A stretch of 64,000 nucleotides of DNA from contig NZ_JALIDZ010000010.1 in the NCBI RefSeq assembly GCF_025397915.1, positions 62,001 through 126,000 on the forward strand, given 5' to 3'. The DNA is from Microbaculum marinisediminis. GTDB taxonomy: Bacteria > Pseudomonadota > Alphaproteobacteria > Rhizobiales > Tepidamorphaceae. The translations under genes and the position numbers were made by a program. Positions 8,616 through 19,169 of this stretch are shown here, one piece after another; position 1 is the first letter of the stretch; each line of letters begins with the position of its first letter. The notes below the pieces were generated by a model. The model did not search any database. It saw only the letters and a program-made list of their open reading frames with translations, and had not been told where the DNA came from.

Positions 8616-9355
8616 CCACGCTCCTCGAAGTCCGGGACGTGTCGAAGGCCTTCGGCGGCGTCCAGGCCAATGTCGACATTTCGTTGCGGGTTCCGGAAGG
8701 CAAGATCATCGGCTTGATCGGGCCAAACGGCTCCGGCAAGACGACGCTGTTCTCCTCGATCGTCGGCTATCATCCGATCGACTCCGGCTCGATCCGCTTC
8801 GAGGGCAACGAGATATCGAAGCTGCGCGTGCGCCAGATCGCCCGGCGCGGCCTGCTGCGCACCTTCCAGCAGACCCGCATCTACGGCGGCATGACCTGCA
8901 TGCAGAACATGCTCATCTCCACCTCCATGCGCGGCCAGACGTTGGTGCATCTGTTCGCCAGCCAGCGGTCGGGCGAGCACGGCCGCGCCGAGGAACTGCT
9001 CGAATTCGTTGGCCTTTACCAGAAGCGCTACCTGCTCGCCGGCGATCTCTCCTTCGGCCAGCAGAAGCTGCTCGAGTTCGCCATGGCGCTGATGAACGAG
9101 CCGAAGCTGCTGATGCTGGATGAGCCGACCGCCGGCATCAATCCGACCCTCATCAACGGCCTGATCGACCGGCTGGTCCACGCCAACGCGAACTTCGGCA
9201 TCACCCTGTTCGTGATCGAGCACAACATGCGGGTCATCATGAACCTGGCGGAGCACATCTATTGCCTCGCGCACGGCCGGCTGCTCGCCGAGGGCAAGCC
9301 GGACGAGATCCAGAACGACCAGCGCGTTGTCGAAGCCTATCTGGGGGCGCACTGA
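8612..9355 (+). CDS. livG: ABC importer ATP-binding protein, LivG type
   Basis: A 247-residue ATPase with all ABC motifs: Walker A GPNGSGKT (about residue 38), Q-loop TFQQTRIYGGM, signature LSFGQQKLLEF and Walker B LLMLDEPTAGINP, then the H-loop His in FVIEHNM. The signature is the LSFGQQ form often seen in LivG proteins. It overlaps the LivM gene by four bases and the LivF gene by one base (TGATG), so the three are translated together. It powers the importer from the cytoplasmic side. Confidence 0.94.
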   Translation: MTTLLEVRDVSKAFGGVQANVDISLRVPEGKIIGLIGPNGSGKTTLFSSIVGYHPIDSGSIRFEGNEISKLRVRQIARRGLLRTFQQTRIYGGMTCMQNMLISTSMRGQTLVHLFASQRSGEHGRAEELLEFVGLYQKRYLLAGDLSFGQQKLLEFAMALMNEPKLLMLDEPTAGINPTLINGLIDRLVHANANFGITLFVIEHNMRVIMNLAEHIYCLAHGRLLAEGKPDEIQNDQRVVEAYLGAH

Positions 9356-10221
9356 TGGCCGGCGAGGACAAGGGCGGAAAACGGACCCGCGGCTACGGCA
9401 TCGGCGACATCTCCACCGTCATGTCGGTCGAGGCGGTGCAGCTGGAGGCCGAGAAGATCGCCGCCGAGGCGCCGGACCCGGCGGTGCTCGACGCGCTTGC
9501 CGGCGAGCCGTTCCTGTCGATCGACTCCCTGCGCGCCGGCTACGGCCGCATGGAGATCCTGCACGACTTCTCGCTGCGGGTGGCCAAGGGCCAGTCGCTG
9601 TGCCTGATCGGCCCCAACGGCGCGGGCAAGTCGTCCGTGCTGCATTCGATCTTCGGCTTCACCAACATCATGGGCGGGACCATCTCGGTCGGCGGGCGCG
9701 ACATCACCGGCCTCGACCCCAACGAGAAGCTGCGCGACGCCGGCATCGCCTACATCCTGCAGGACAACTCGGTCTTCCCGCAGATGACGGTGGAGGAGAA
9801 CCTCTGGATGGGCGGGTTCCTGAAGCCCCATCCCAGGGAGGCCCGGGAGGCGGCCGAGAGGGTCTTCGACAAGTACACCCGGCTTGCCGAGCGGCGCCGG
9901 CAGCCCGCCCGGGTTCTCTCCGGAGGCGAGCGGCGGCTCTTGGAAATCTCCCGCGCGCTGGTGATGAACCCTGATGTCCTGCTGGTCGACGAACCCTCGA
10001 TCGGTCTCGAGCCGCGCTTCATCGACATGGTCTTCGAGATCCTCGACGACCTCCAGCGCAGCGAGGGCAAGACCATCGTCATGGTCGAGCAGAACGCCAA
10101 GAAGGGCCTGGAATTCGCCGATATCGGCTACGTCCTCGTCTCCGGCCAGCTCGCCAAGGCGGCCAGGGGCGACGACCTGCTGACCGATCCCGACGTCGGC
10201 CGCCTGTTCCTGGGCGGATAG
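9355..10221 (+). CDS. livF: ABC importer ATP-binding protein, LivF type, with N-terminal extension
   Basis: The ABC domain begins near residue 53 (LSIDSLRAGYGRMEILHDF) and has Walker A GPNGAGKS, signature LSGGERRLLEI and Walker B VLLVDEPSIGLEP, plus the EQNAKKGLEFAD end typical of LivF. The protein is 288 residues against about 235 for ordinary LivF, because some 50 extra residues lie at the N terminus. These include a basic start and an Ala/Glu-rich stretch predicted helical. The start is fixed by the one-base overlap with the LivG stop. No later start has a better site, so the extension looks real. It completes the importer operon. Confidence 0.92.
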   Translation: MAGEDKGGKRTRGYGIGDISTVMSVEAVQLEAEKIAAEAPDPAVLDALAGEPFLSIDSLRAGYGRMEILHDFSLRVAKGQSLCLIGPNGAGKSSVLHSIFGFTNIMGGTISVGGRDITGLDPNEKLRDAGIAYILQDNSVFPQMTVEENLWMGGFLKPHPREAREAAERVFDKYTRLAERRRQPARVLSGGERRLLEISRALVMNPDVLLVDEPSIGLEPRFIDMVFEILDDLQRSEGKTIVMVEQNAKKGLEFADIGYVLVSGQLAKAARGDDLLTDPDVGRLFLGG

Positions 10222-10244
10222 GCCTGGCCGGAAGGGCTGCCCCG

Positions 10245-11156
10245 TCAGGCCGCCTTCGCGACGCGGCGGCCGAACTGCGCCGTCGCCAGGATCACGCCCG
10301 CCGTCACCAGCACGAAGCCGACGGCATGATAGGTGTGGAACTCCTCGCCGAGGAAGGTCACCGCCATCAGCACGCCGTAGACCGGCAGCAGGTACAGGAA
10401 CGCCGAGGTGATCGACGGCCCGACGACCTTGACGCCGTACTGGTAGGACAGGAACGGCAGCACCGAGGAGAAGATGGCCAGCCCGATCAGGCTGATCCAG
10501 GCCGCCGCTTCGAGCGGGACCGGCGCCACCGCCACCGTCTCCCAGGCCATGAACGGGATCAGCAGCACGGCGCCCGACAAGGCGATGACGTCGAACAGCA
10601 CCGTCGTCGGAAAGCCCTGCAGCGACGGCCGCCGCAGCAGCACCGAATAGATCGCCCAAGCGAAGGCGGCGAAGGCGATGCCCAGATCGCCGGGATTGAG
10701 GCTGAGGCCAAGCAGCCGCTGAAGCTCGCCGTGCATGACGATGACGACGACGCCGACGAACGCCAGCACGATGCCGGCGATCTGGCGCAGGCTCACGCGC
10801 TGGCCGCGGAACAAGACCTCCAGCACCAGAACGAAGACCGGCGACGTGGTGTAGATCAGCGTGGCGTTGGTCGCCGTGGTGTGGCGCAGCGCCAGATAGA
10901 CGAAGCCGCCGCACACCACCATGCCGAGGAAGCCGAGCAGGGCAATCAGGCGCCACTGGGCCAGGAGCGCGTCGGCGTTACGGCGTATCCCCGCCCAGGC
11001 GAACGGCAGCAGGATCACGCTCGCCAGGCCCCAGCGCCAGAAGGCCTGCGTCCACGGCTCGACGAATTCGAGCGCCGCCCGGCCGAGCACGAGGTTCGAG
11101 GAGAAGAACAGGGGCATGAAGGCGAGGATCACGTAGGCGCGGGTCTGCTCGCTCAT
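10245..11156 (-). CDS. EamA/DMT-family transporter
   Basis: A 303-residue membrane protein made of two EamA halves of about five spans each. Typical landmarks are FFSSNLVLGRAALEFVEPWTQAFWRWG in the first half and SYQYGVKVVGPSITSAFLYLLPVYGVLMAVTFLGEEF in the second. Members of the drug/metabolite transporter superfamily mostly export amino acids or other metabolites. The gene faces the ABC importer operon convergently with 23 bases between stops and is followed upstream by the SPOR-like gene on the same strand. The substrate is unknown. Confidence 0.88.
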   Translation of the reverse strand: MSEQTRAYVILAFMPLFFSSNLVLGRAALEFVEPWTQAFWRWGLASVILLPFAWAGIRRNADALLAQWRLIALLGFLGMVVCGGFVYLALRHTTATNATLIYTTSPVFVLVLEVLFRGQRVSLRQIAGIVLAFVGVVVIVMHGELQRLLGLSLNPGDLGIAFAAFAWAIYSVLLRRPSLQGFPTTVLFDVIALSGAVLLIPFMAWETVAVAPVPLEAAAWISLIGLAIFSSVLPFLSYQYGVKVVGPSITSAFLYLLPVYGVLMAVTFLGEEFHTYHAVGFVLVTAGVILATAQFGRRVAKAA

Positions 11157-11261
11157 GGCGCGTCTCGGTCCGGCCCTCTGATATCCCCGATCACAGGAAC
11201 TCAGGACCTACAGGGCTTCCCGGCGCTCGACAAGGGCGCGGAGGACGTGGCCACCATGACG

Positions 11262-12215
11262 TCACCGCATGACGAGCTTCTGGCCCTCGCTGCGAACCGC
11301 CCGGCAGTCGACGCCGCGTTCGTTGAGCAGGCTGCAGACCTGGATCGCGTCGCCGGCGTCGGCGAACGGTCCCGCCAGCAGGCGCAGGCGGATCGTTTCG
11401 TCGGCCTCGGCGATCGCGACCGCCGGCTCGAGCCGGCCGACCAGGATGTCGTGCGCATTCGCGATCGCCGTCCACATCTGGCGGACCTCGTCCATCGAAT
11501 CCGCGGTGCCGAGCTGAACGGCGAAACGGGTCTGGCCCACCGCCGAGGGAATGACGCGCGCGGTCGGGCTGGCGAGCGCGGCGAGATCCGTCTCCGCCTG
11601 AGCCGTATCCGCCTGAGCGGTCTCCGCCTGAACCGACGCATCGTCCGGGGTGGCGGTTGCCACCGGCTTCGGCGCGGGCGTCGGCGGCGTCGCGTAGCGA
11701 TCCTGTTTGCCCGGACGCGGCACGTAACCGATTTCGATCGTCCGCACGGATCGGGGCGCAGTTTCAGCGGCCCTGTCCGGTTCCGCGGGGGCTGCTTCCG
11801 GCGGGGTTCCAGCGGGGCCCGGATCTGCGGGGGCCAGATCTGCGGGGGCCAGTTCTGCGAGGTCCGGCTCGGCGGGATCGGGAATGGAGCCGGTGATCGG
11901 GCCGAAACCGTCTTCCAGCGTGGCGATCTTGATCGCCATCGCTTCCTTTTCCAGCGCCAGCAGGCGGGTCTCGGAGCGCAGCCGGGTGAGCTCGGCCGAC
12001 AGGTCGGCGATCTCTGTCTGGGTGGCGAAGCCCGCGGCTAGCTGCACATCGGGTGCCGGGTCGAAAAGCGCAGCCATGCGCGCCCGGCCCGGCGCATCGA
12101 TCATCGAAGCGAGCGCCCCGGCGGCCGACAAGATAGCCATCGCGCCCCATATGCGCCGCAAACGGCGCGCACGGGGAGGCCTGCGCCTCTTCGCGGATCC
12201 GATTTTGGTGGCCAA
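11262..12215 (-). CDS. Membrane-anchored SPOR-like repeat protein
   Basis: A 317-residue protein with a basic N terminus, one membrane span (about residues 22-40), a predicted coiled coil (about 62-100) and a long Ala/Pro-rich linker. The final 85 residues (TRFAVQLGTADSMDEVRQMW to GVDCRAVRSEGQKLV) look like a SPOR domain, the fold that binds denuded peptidoglycan at division sites. The linker has small in-frame repeats: LAPAD twice near residue 127 and AETAQADTAQAET near residue 200. No signal cleavage site is seen, so it is probably a bitopic inner-membrane protein with a periplasmic SPOR domain. It is divergent from glmU, itself a cell-wall gene. Confidence 0.7.
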   Translation of the reverse strand: MATKIGSAKRRRPPRARRLRRIWGAMAILSAAGALASMIDAPGRARMAALFDPAPDVQLAAGFATQTEIADLSAELTRLRSETRLLALEKEAMAIKIATLEDGFGPITGSIPDPAEPDLAELAPADLAPADPGPAGTPPEAAPAEPDRAAETAPRSVRTIEIGYVPRPGKQDRYATPPTPAPKPVATATPDDASVQAETAQADTAQAETDLAALASPTARVIPSAVGQTRFAVQLGTADSMDEVRQMWTAIANAHDILVGRLEPAVAIAEADETIRLRLLAGPFADAGDAIQVCSLLNERGVDCRAVRSEGQKLVMR

Positions 12216-12238
12216 GATGTCTACCGTTTCCGAGTTAA

Positions 12239-12306
12239 AGCCGTTAACCAGAATTAACCGATTCTCTCCCCAACCTTGCAGCGATCCAGTTAATTAACCG
12301 GTAACC
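12239..12306. promoter_or_regulatory. AT-rich divergent promoter region with repeated TTAACC motifs
   Basis: Between the SPOR-like gene and glmU, TTAACC occurs three times (near 12245, 12256 and 12295), with further TTAA tetramers at 12236 and 12291. TTAACC(AT) is the half-site of CtrA, the alphaproteobacterial cell-cycle regulator. I do not find the full TTAA-N7-TTAA spacing (the nearest pairs are 5 and 6 apart), so regulation by CtrA is only a possibility. Confidence 0.3.
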
Positions 12307-12326
12307 ATGTGCCTGCGGAGCTACCC

Positions 12327-13712
12327 ATGACCGACCGTCCATGCCTCTACATCGTCCTCGCGGCCGGTGAGGGCACGCGGATGCGTTCGGCGATCCCGAA
12401 AGTCATGCATCCCGTGGCGGGCGTCCCGATGCTCGGCCACGTTCTCGATTCGATTAGCGACACCACCGCCGGCACGACGGGCGACAGGGCCGTCGCCGTG
12501 GTCGTCGGGCCGGGCATGGACGCCGTGTCCCCCTTCCTGTCGAAGCGCGTGCCCGAGGCGTCCGTCCACCTGCAATCGGAACGGCTCGGCACCGCCCACG
12601 CGGTTCTGGCGGCCCGCGACGCCATGACCGCCGACCGCGACACGCTGGTCCTGTTCGGCGACACCCCCCTCGTCACGCCGGAAACGCTGGAGCGCATGCG
12701 GGCCGCGCTTGTCGCCGGCGCCGATATCGTCGTGCTCGGCTTCGAAGCCGCCGACCCGACCGGCTACGGCCGCCTGATCACCGAGGGCTACACCGTCACG
12801 GCCATCCGCGAGGAACGTGAGGCTTCGGATGAGGAAAAAAGCATAACATTTTGTAATGCCGGTGTTATGGCCTTCTCAAGGGGGCTTCTTCCGGACCTTC
12901 TCGACGCGATCGGGAACGACAACGCCAAGGGCGAGTACTACCTGACCGACGCGATCGCCATCGCCCGGTCGCGCGGCCTGACGACGGCGGCGGTCACCTG
13001 CGCGGAGGCCGAGGTGCAGGGGGTCAATACCCGCGCCCAGCTCGCCGCCGCCGAAGCCGCGATGCAGGCCCGCCTGCGCGCCGCCGCGCTTGACGGCGGT
13101 TCCACCATGGTCGCCCCCGAGACCGTTTTCCTCAGCCGCGACACCCGCATAGGCCAGGACGTTCTGATCGAGCCCAACGTGGTCTTCGGGCCGGGATCGT
13201 CCGTCGGCGACGGGGCCACCGTTCGCGCCTTCTCGCATATCGAGGGCGCCTCGATCGCCGCCGGCGCGACCGTTGGTCCCTATGCCCGGCTCAGGCCGGG
13301 ATCGGTGATCGGGGCCGGAGCCCGGGTCGGCAATTTCGTCGAGGTCAAGGCGGCAACCGTGGAGGACGGCGCCAAGGTCAACCATCTCACCTATATCGGC
13401 GATGCCCGTGTCGGCGCCGGCGCCAATATCGGGGCCGGCACCATCACCTGCAATTATGACGGGTTTTCCAAGCACCACACGGATATCGGAGCGGGCGCCT
13501 TCATCGGCTCGAACACCGCGCTGGTGGCTCCGGTGACGATCGGCGACGGTGCCTACGTCGCCACCGGCAGCGTCATCACCAAGGACGTCGGTCCCGATGC
13601 GCTTGCCTTCGGACGCGCCCGGCAGATCGAAAAGGAGGGGGGCGCCAGTCGGATCGCTGCAAGAGCGAAATTGGCCGCGCGGAAACCGGATTCTAACAAA
13701 TCCGAGGGATAG
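12327..13712 (+). CDS. glmU: Bifunctional UDP-N-acetylglucosamine pyrophosphorylase / glucosamine-1-phosphate N-acetyltransferase
   Basis: GlmU acetylates glucosamine 1-phosphate and then couples it to UTP, giving UDP-GlcNAc for peptidoglycan and lipopolysaccharide. The 461-residue product has the uridylyltransferase start [22 protein letters not shown] and a left-handed beta-helix C-terminal half rich in hexapeptide repeats. Active-site segments include [10 protein letters not shown] and [11 protein letters not shown]. The ATG at 12327 has GGAG ten bases upstream. A short A/T-rich patch at about 12834-12867 (codons AAA AGC ATA ACA TTT TGT AAT) differs sharply from the surrounding GC-rich codons but keeps the frame. 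glmS follows after 134 bases. Confidence 0.95.
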   Translation: MTDRPCLYIVLAAGEGTRMRSAIPKVMHPVAGVPMLGHVLDSISDTTAGTTGDRAVAVVVGPGMDAVSPFLSKRVPEASVHLQSERLGTAHAVLAARDAMTADRDTLVLFGDTPLVTPETLERMRAALVAGADIVVLGFEAADPTGYGRLITEGYTVTAIREEREASDEEKSITFCNAGVMAFSRGLLPDLLDAIGNDNAKGEYYLTDAIAIARSRGLTTAAVTCAEAEVQGVNTRAQLAAAEAAMQARLRAAALDGGSTMVAPETVFLSRDTRIGQDVLIEPNVVFGPGSSVGDGATVRAFSHIEGASIAAGATVGPYARLRPGSVIGAGARVGNFVEVKAATVEDGAKVNHLTYIGDARVGAGANIGAGTITCNYDGFSKHHTDIGAGAFIGSNTALVAPVTIGDGAYVATGSVITKDVGPDALAFGRARQIEKEGGASRIAARAKLAARKPDSNKSEG

Positions 13713-13846
13713 TTCCCCAAAATAGGTGTCAGAGTCGGTCACAAAGTTTGAATTCTCCAAAATCGCGAAAGCCGATATCCGACGCCATGATATGACCGAC
13801 GGCCTTCAAAGCGGCGTCGGGCCGATGACCGGGAGTCGATAGTCAC

Positions 13847-15673
<1,827 letters not shown>

Positions 15674-15810
15674 CCGGCGCGATGCCGACAAAAACGGCAG
15701 CGCTTCGATCCGGATTCCCCTCCCGCCCCCCGCGAATTGGGCTATATGATGCGTGAGCGCGGACTGAACGCCGGGTCCGGCCCGGCCTGCTCCTCACGAT
15801 TGGACCAGGT

Positions 15811-16596
15811 ATGACGAACCATCCGGAAGGCGAGGGCGGGGGCCTTGGCCCCATTCTGCCGCACGAACCGCCGGTGAAACGGCGGATCGGGCTTGGCATG
15901 CGCCTGCGCAACTACTTCCTGACCGGTCTCGTGATCGCGGCCCCGCTGTCGATCACCATCTACATCACCTGGACCTTCATCGGCTGGGTCGACGCGTGGG
16001 TGAAGCCGTGGATTCCGGAACGCTACAACCCGGACCACTATCTGCCGTTCACCGTGCCCGGCTTCGGCCTGATCGTCGCGATCGTCCTGCTGATCGTGCT
16101 CGGCGCGACCACGGCGAACCTGTTCGGCCGCACCATCATCTCCTATGGCGAGCTGCTGCTGGACCGCACGCCACTGGTCCGCTCGATCTACCGCGGCCTC
16201 AAGCAGATCTTCGAGACGGTGCTGTCGCAGACCAATCAGTCCTTCAAGGATGTCGGACTGATCGAATATCCGCGCCCGGGCCTGTGGGCTGTCGTGTTCA
16301 TCGCCACAGAGACACGGGGCGAGCTCAGCGAGAAGGCCGGCGGGGACGAAACCGATCTGCTTAGCGTGTTCCTGCCGACCACGCCCAACCCCACCTCCGG
16401 CTTCTTGCTGTTCGTGCCGCGCAAGGACGTGATCGTCCTCGACATGACCGTCGAGGAAGCCGCCAAGGTCGTGATTTCGGGCGGTCTGGTGACGCCGACA
16501 CGGGACACCGTGGCGCAAGGCGCCCTGCCGGGCCGCAAGAGCGGCAAGAAGACCGGGGACACCGATCCGCTGGAGCCGAAGAACGCCGCCGAATAG
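15811..16596 (+). CDS. DUF502 family membrane protein
   Basis: A 261-residue protein with two membrane spans (about residues 33-58 and 83-105) and a soluble C-terminal domain. It carries the family pattern YGELLLDRTPLVRSIYRGLKQIFETV and later FLPTTPNPTSGFLLFVP. DUF502 proteins are widespread and lack an established biochemical role. The charged tail (GRKSGKKTGDTDPLEPK) is probably disordered. The gene sits between glmS and the convergent recG, six bases from the recG stop. I recall this order from Hyphomicrobiales genomes. Confidence 0.88.
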   Translation: MTNHPEGEGGGLGPILPHEPPVKRRIGLGMRLRNYFLTGLVIAAPLSITIYITWTFIGWVDAWVKPWIPERYNPDHYLPFTVPGFGLIVAIVLLIVLGATTANLFGRTIISYGELLLDRTPLVRSIYRGLKQIFETVLSQTNQSFKDVGLIEYPRPGLWAVVFIATETRGELSEKAGGDETDLLSVFLPTTPNPTSGFLLFVPRKDVIVLDMTVEEAAKVVISGGLVTPTRDTVAQGALPGRKSGKKTGDTDPLEPKNAAE

Positions 16597-16602
16597 GCGG
16601 GC

Positions 16603-18711
16603 CTATCCGGCCTCTATCAGGCGCATCGCCGCATCCTTGCGGAACAGATAGAGCAGCGTTCTCAGCGCCTCGCCACGCGCGCCCGTCAGGGCCGGATCCC
16701 GTTCGAGGGCGAGCCGGGCGTCGTCCCGGGCGGCCTCCAGCATGTCGAGATGGACGCCGGTGCGCACGACGCGAAATTCCGGCATACCGCTCTGGCGCGT
16801 GCCCAGTACCTCGCCGCCGCCGCGCAGCCGCAGGTCCTCCTCGGCGATGCGGAAGCCGTCCTCGGTCTCGCGCATGATTTCGAGCCGCGCCCGCGACGTC
16901 TCGCCGAGCGGGCCCTTGTAGAGAAGCAGGCAGCTCGATTCCGCGCGCCCCCGGCCGACGCGGCCGCGCAGCTGGTGCAGCTGGGCCAGGCCGAAGCGCT
17001 CGGCATGCTCGATGATCATCACGCTGGCGTCCGGCACGTCGACGCCGACCTCGATGACGGTGGTCGCGACCAGGACGCGGACGGCACCGTCGATGAAGCG
17101 GCGCATCACCGCATCCTTCTCCGCCCCGCTCATGCGCCCGTGGATCAGCGCGACGCGATCTCCGAATACCGGTTTCAGCGCCGCGAAGCGCTCTTCCGCA
17201 GAGGCAACGTCGAGCACATCGGATTCGTCGACCAGCGGGCACACCCAGTAGACCTGGGCCCCCGTGTCGACCGCGCGCTGGACGCGGGTCACCACGTCGC
17301 TCAGCCGGTCCAGCGACACGACCGCCGTCGAGACCGGCTTCCGGCCGGCCGGCTTCTCGGTCAGCTTGGTCACGTCCATGTCGCCGTAATGGGTGAGCAG
17401 CAGCGTGCGCGGGATCGGCGTCGCCGTCATCACCAGCATGTCGACGGCCTCGCCCTTGGCCGCCAGCGCCAGGCGCTGATGCACTCCGAAGCGGTGCTGC
17501 TCGTCGACCACCGCCAGCCCGAGGTCGGCGAAGTCCACCTCCGACTGGAACAGGGCATGGGTGCCGACGAGGATGTCGATCGATCCCTCGGCGAGACCCG
17601 CGAGGATCGGTTTGCGCTCCTTCGCCGTCTCGCGTCCGGTGAGGATCGCGGCCGTCAGACCCGCGGCTTCGGCGAGGGGCGCGATGGTGCGGAAGTGCTG
17701 CCGCGCCAGAAGCTCCGTCGGCGCCATGAAAGCCGACTGCGAGCCCGACTCCGCGACGACCGAAATGGCGAGTAAGCCGACCACCGTCTTGCCGCTGCCG
17801 ACATCGCCCTGCAGCAGTCTCAGCATTCGCGTCGGCGCGGCGAGATCGGCCAGGATGTCCTTGACCGCCTCCGCCTGCGAGCCCGTCAGGCTGAAGGGCA
17901 GGGCGTCGATGATCTTTGTCTGGATATGTCCGTCGCCGACACGCGCCTTGCCGCCGGCCTTCTTCATCCGGCTGCGCACGATCGTCAGCGCCAGCTGTCC
18001 GGCAAGCAGTTCGTCATAGGCAAGTCTTTGCCAGTTCTGGCTTTCTTCGGCCGCCTCGCTCGGCTCCTGCGGGTGATGGACATGCGCGAGCGCCGCCTTG
18101 AAGCCGGGAAACGTCCGCCGTTTCAGCCATGCCGCGTCCTGCCATTCCGGCAGGTCCGGCACCGCCTCGACCGCCGCCGTTGCCGCCTTGGCGATAACCT
18201 TGCCGCTCAGGCCCGCAGTGCGCGGATAGATAGGCTCGAGCAGCGGCAGCTTGGCGAAATCGTCCTCGTCGACGATGTGATCGGGATGAACGATCTGCAG
18301 CGCGCCGCCGAATTCCTCGATCTGCCCGCTGACCCAGCGCACCTCGCCGACAGGCAGAGTCTTTTCCAGCCATTGCGCGTTGGAATGGAAGAAAACAAGT
18401 GTCAGATCACCGGTTTCGTCGTGACACTGAACGCGGTAAGGCGCCCGCGACCGGCCCGGCGGCGAGGGCCGGTGCCTGTCGACGGTGACACGCAACGTGG
18501 CGACCGTCCCGGGTACGGCCTCGGATATCGTCGGCCGCTGACGCCGGTCGACGAGACCCGAGGGAAGATGCCAGAGCAGGTCGACGACCAGCGGCTCGCC
18601 GAGTTCGTCGTCGGCGCCGAGCAAGTTCGAAAACAGCTTCGAAAGCCGCGGCCCGACGCCGGGCAGACTGGAAATCGGTGCGAACAGGCTGTTCAGGGAC
18701 GATGGCCGCAT
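16603..18711 (-). CDS. recG: ATP-dependent DNA helicase RecG
   Basis: RecG is a double-stranded DNA translocase that remodels stalled forks and branched recombination intermediates. The 702-residue product has the N-terminal wedge (OB) domain (about 60-150) and helicase domain 1 with Walker A GDVGSGKT near 301 and the DEQHRFG box II near 399. Helicase domain 2 ends with TTVIEVGVDVPDAS and QLRGRVGRG. The length is normal for alphaproteobacteria. The start at 18711 lies next to the intergenic region that contains a perfect 20-bp inverted repeat shared with divergent sdhE. Confidence 0.96.
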   Translation of the reverse strand: MRPSSLNSLFAPISSLPGVGPRLSKLFSNLLGADDELGEPLVVDLLWHLPSGLVDRRQRPTISEAVPGTVATLRVTVDRHRPSPPGRSRAPYRVQCHDETGDLTLVFFHSNAQWLEKTLPVGEVRWVSGQIEEFGGALQIVHPDHIVDEDDFAKLPLLEPIYPRTAGLSGKVIAKAATAAVEAVPDLPEWQDAAWLKRRTFPGFKAALAHVHHPQEPSEAAEESQNWQRLAYDELLAGQLALTIVRSRMKKAGGKARVGDGHIQTKIIDALPFSLTGSQAEAVKDILADLAAPTRMLRLLQGDVGSGKTVVGLLAISVVAESGSQSAFMAPTELLARQHFRTIAPLAEAAGLTAAILTGRETAKERKPILAGLAEGSIDILVGTHALFQSEVDFADLGLAVVDEQHRFGVHQRLALAAKGEAVDMLVMTATPIPRTLLLTHYGDMDVTKLTEKPAGRKPVSTAVVSLDRLSDVVTRVQRAVDTGAQVYWVCPLVDESDVLDVASAEERFAALKPVFGDRVALIHGRMSGAEKDAVMRRFIDGAVRVLVATTVIEVGVDVPDASVMIIEHAERFGLAQLHQLRGRVGRGRAESSCLLLYKGPLGETSRARLEIMRETEDGFRIAEEDLRLRGGGEVLGTRQSGMPEFRVVRTGVHLDMLEAARDDARLALERDPALTGARGEALRTLLYLFRKDAAMRLIEAG

Positions 18712-18781
18712 GGCAAAGGTCTAGCGGATTATGCCGAGAGTCGACATATACAAACCGGTAATTCGCTGCGGGCGGCGATCG

Positions 18782-18823
18782 GCGGGTGGTAGATAGCGCG
18801 CCCGCGCGCTATCTACCACCCGC
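18782..18823. repeat. Perfect 20-bp inverted repeat with 2-base loop between recG and sdhE
   Basis: The arms 18782-18801 (GCGGGTGGTAGATAGCGCGC) and 18804-18823 are exact reverse complements separated only by CC. The element fills much of the 149-base divergent intergenic region, 71 bases from the recG start and 38 bases before the sdhE start. No T-run follows on either side. It could be a hairpin in one leader RNA, an operator for a dimeric protein or a dispersed palindromic unit. I cannot choose between these from one copy. Confidence 0.9.
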
Positions 18824-18860
18824 GAAAGCCAACGGCACCGTATCCTGCAAGGCCAAAACC

Positions 18861-19163
18861 GTGACTGAGACCGCGAACAACGACACCGCCGGCATGGACG
18901 TGCGGCGCCGAAAGCTGACGTTCCGCTGCTGGCATCGCGGCACGCGCGAGATGGATCTTCTGCTTGGCCGGTACGTCGACCGCCACATTGCCGGTTTGAG
19001 TGATGCGGATATCGAGGCGCTCGAGCATCTGTTGGAGGCGCCCGATCCCGAGCTATTCGCCTGGGTCACCGGCGGCAAGCCCGTGCCGGCGAACTACGAC
19101 CTGCCGATCCTGAAAGCGATCCGCGACTACCATCGCGACAATCCGACGGCCGATGCCGTCTGA
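18861..19163 (+). CDS. sdhE: Succinate dehydrogenase flavinylation factor, SdhE/Sdh5 family
   Basis: SdhE (SDHAF2 in eukaryotes) binds SdhA and promotes covalent FAD attachment. The 100-residue product has the family core RRRKLTFRCWHRGTREMDLLLGR, with the essential RGxxE-type motif, and the acidic ALEHLLEAPDPELFAWVTG segment. I place the start at GTG 18861, behind AAGG. An upstream GTG at 18786 lies inside the perfect palindrome and would add a non-family N terminus. It precedes mfd by six bases, so the two are probably co-transcribed. Confidence 0.9.
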   Translation: MTETANNDTAGMDVRRRKLTFRCWHRGTREMDLLLGRYVDRHIAGLSDADIEALEHLLEAPDPELFAWVTGGKPVPANYDLPILKAIRDYHRDNPTADAV

Positions 19164-19169
19164 AAGCCT

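Noticed and set aside
13713-13846. A glmS ribozyme-like leader before glmS
   Set aside because: The gap of 134 bases shows no such structure by eye and these ribozymes are not expected in this group.
18786-18860. GTG 18786 as start of sdhE
   Set aside because: It lies inside the perfect palindrome, has no ribosome site, and adds 25 residues not seen in the family.
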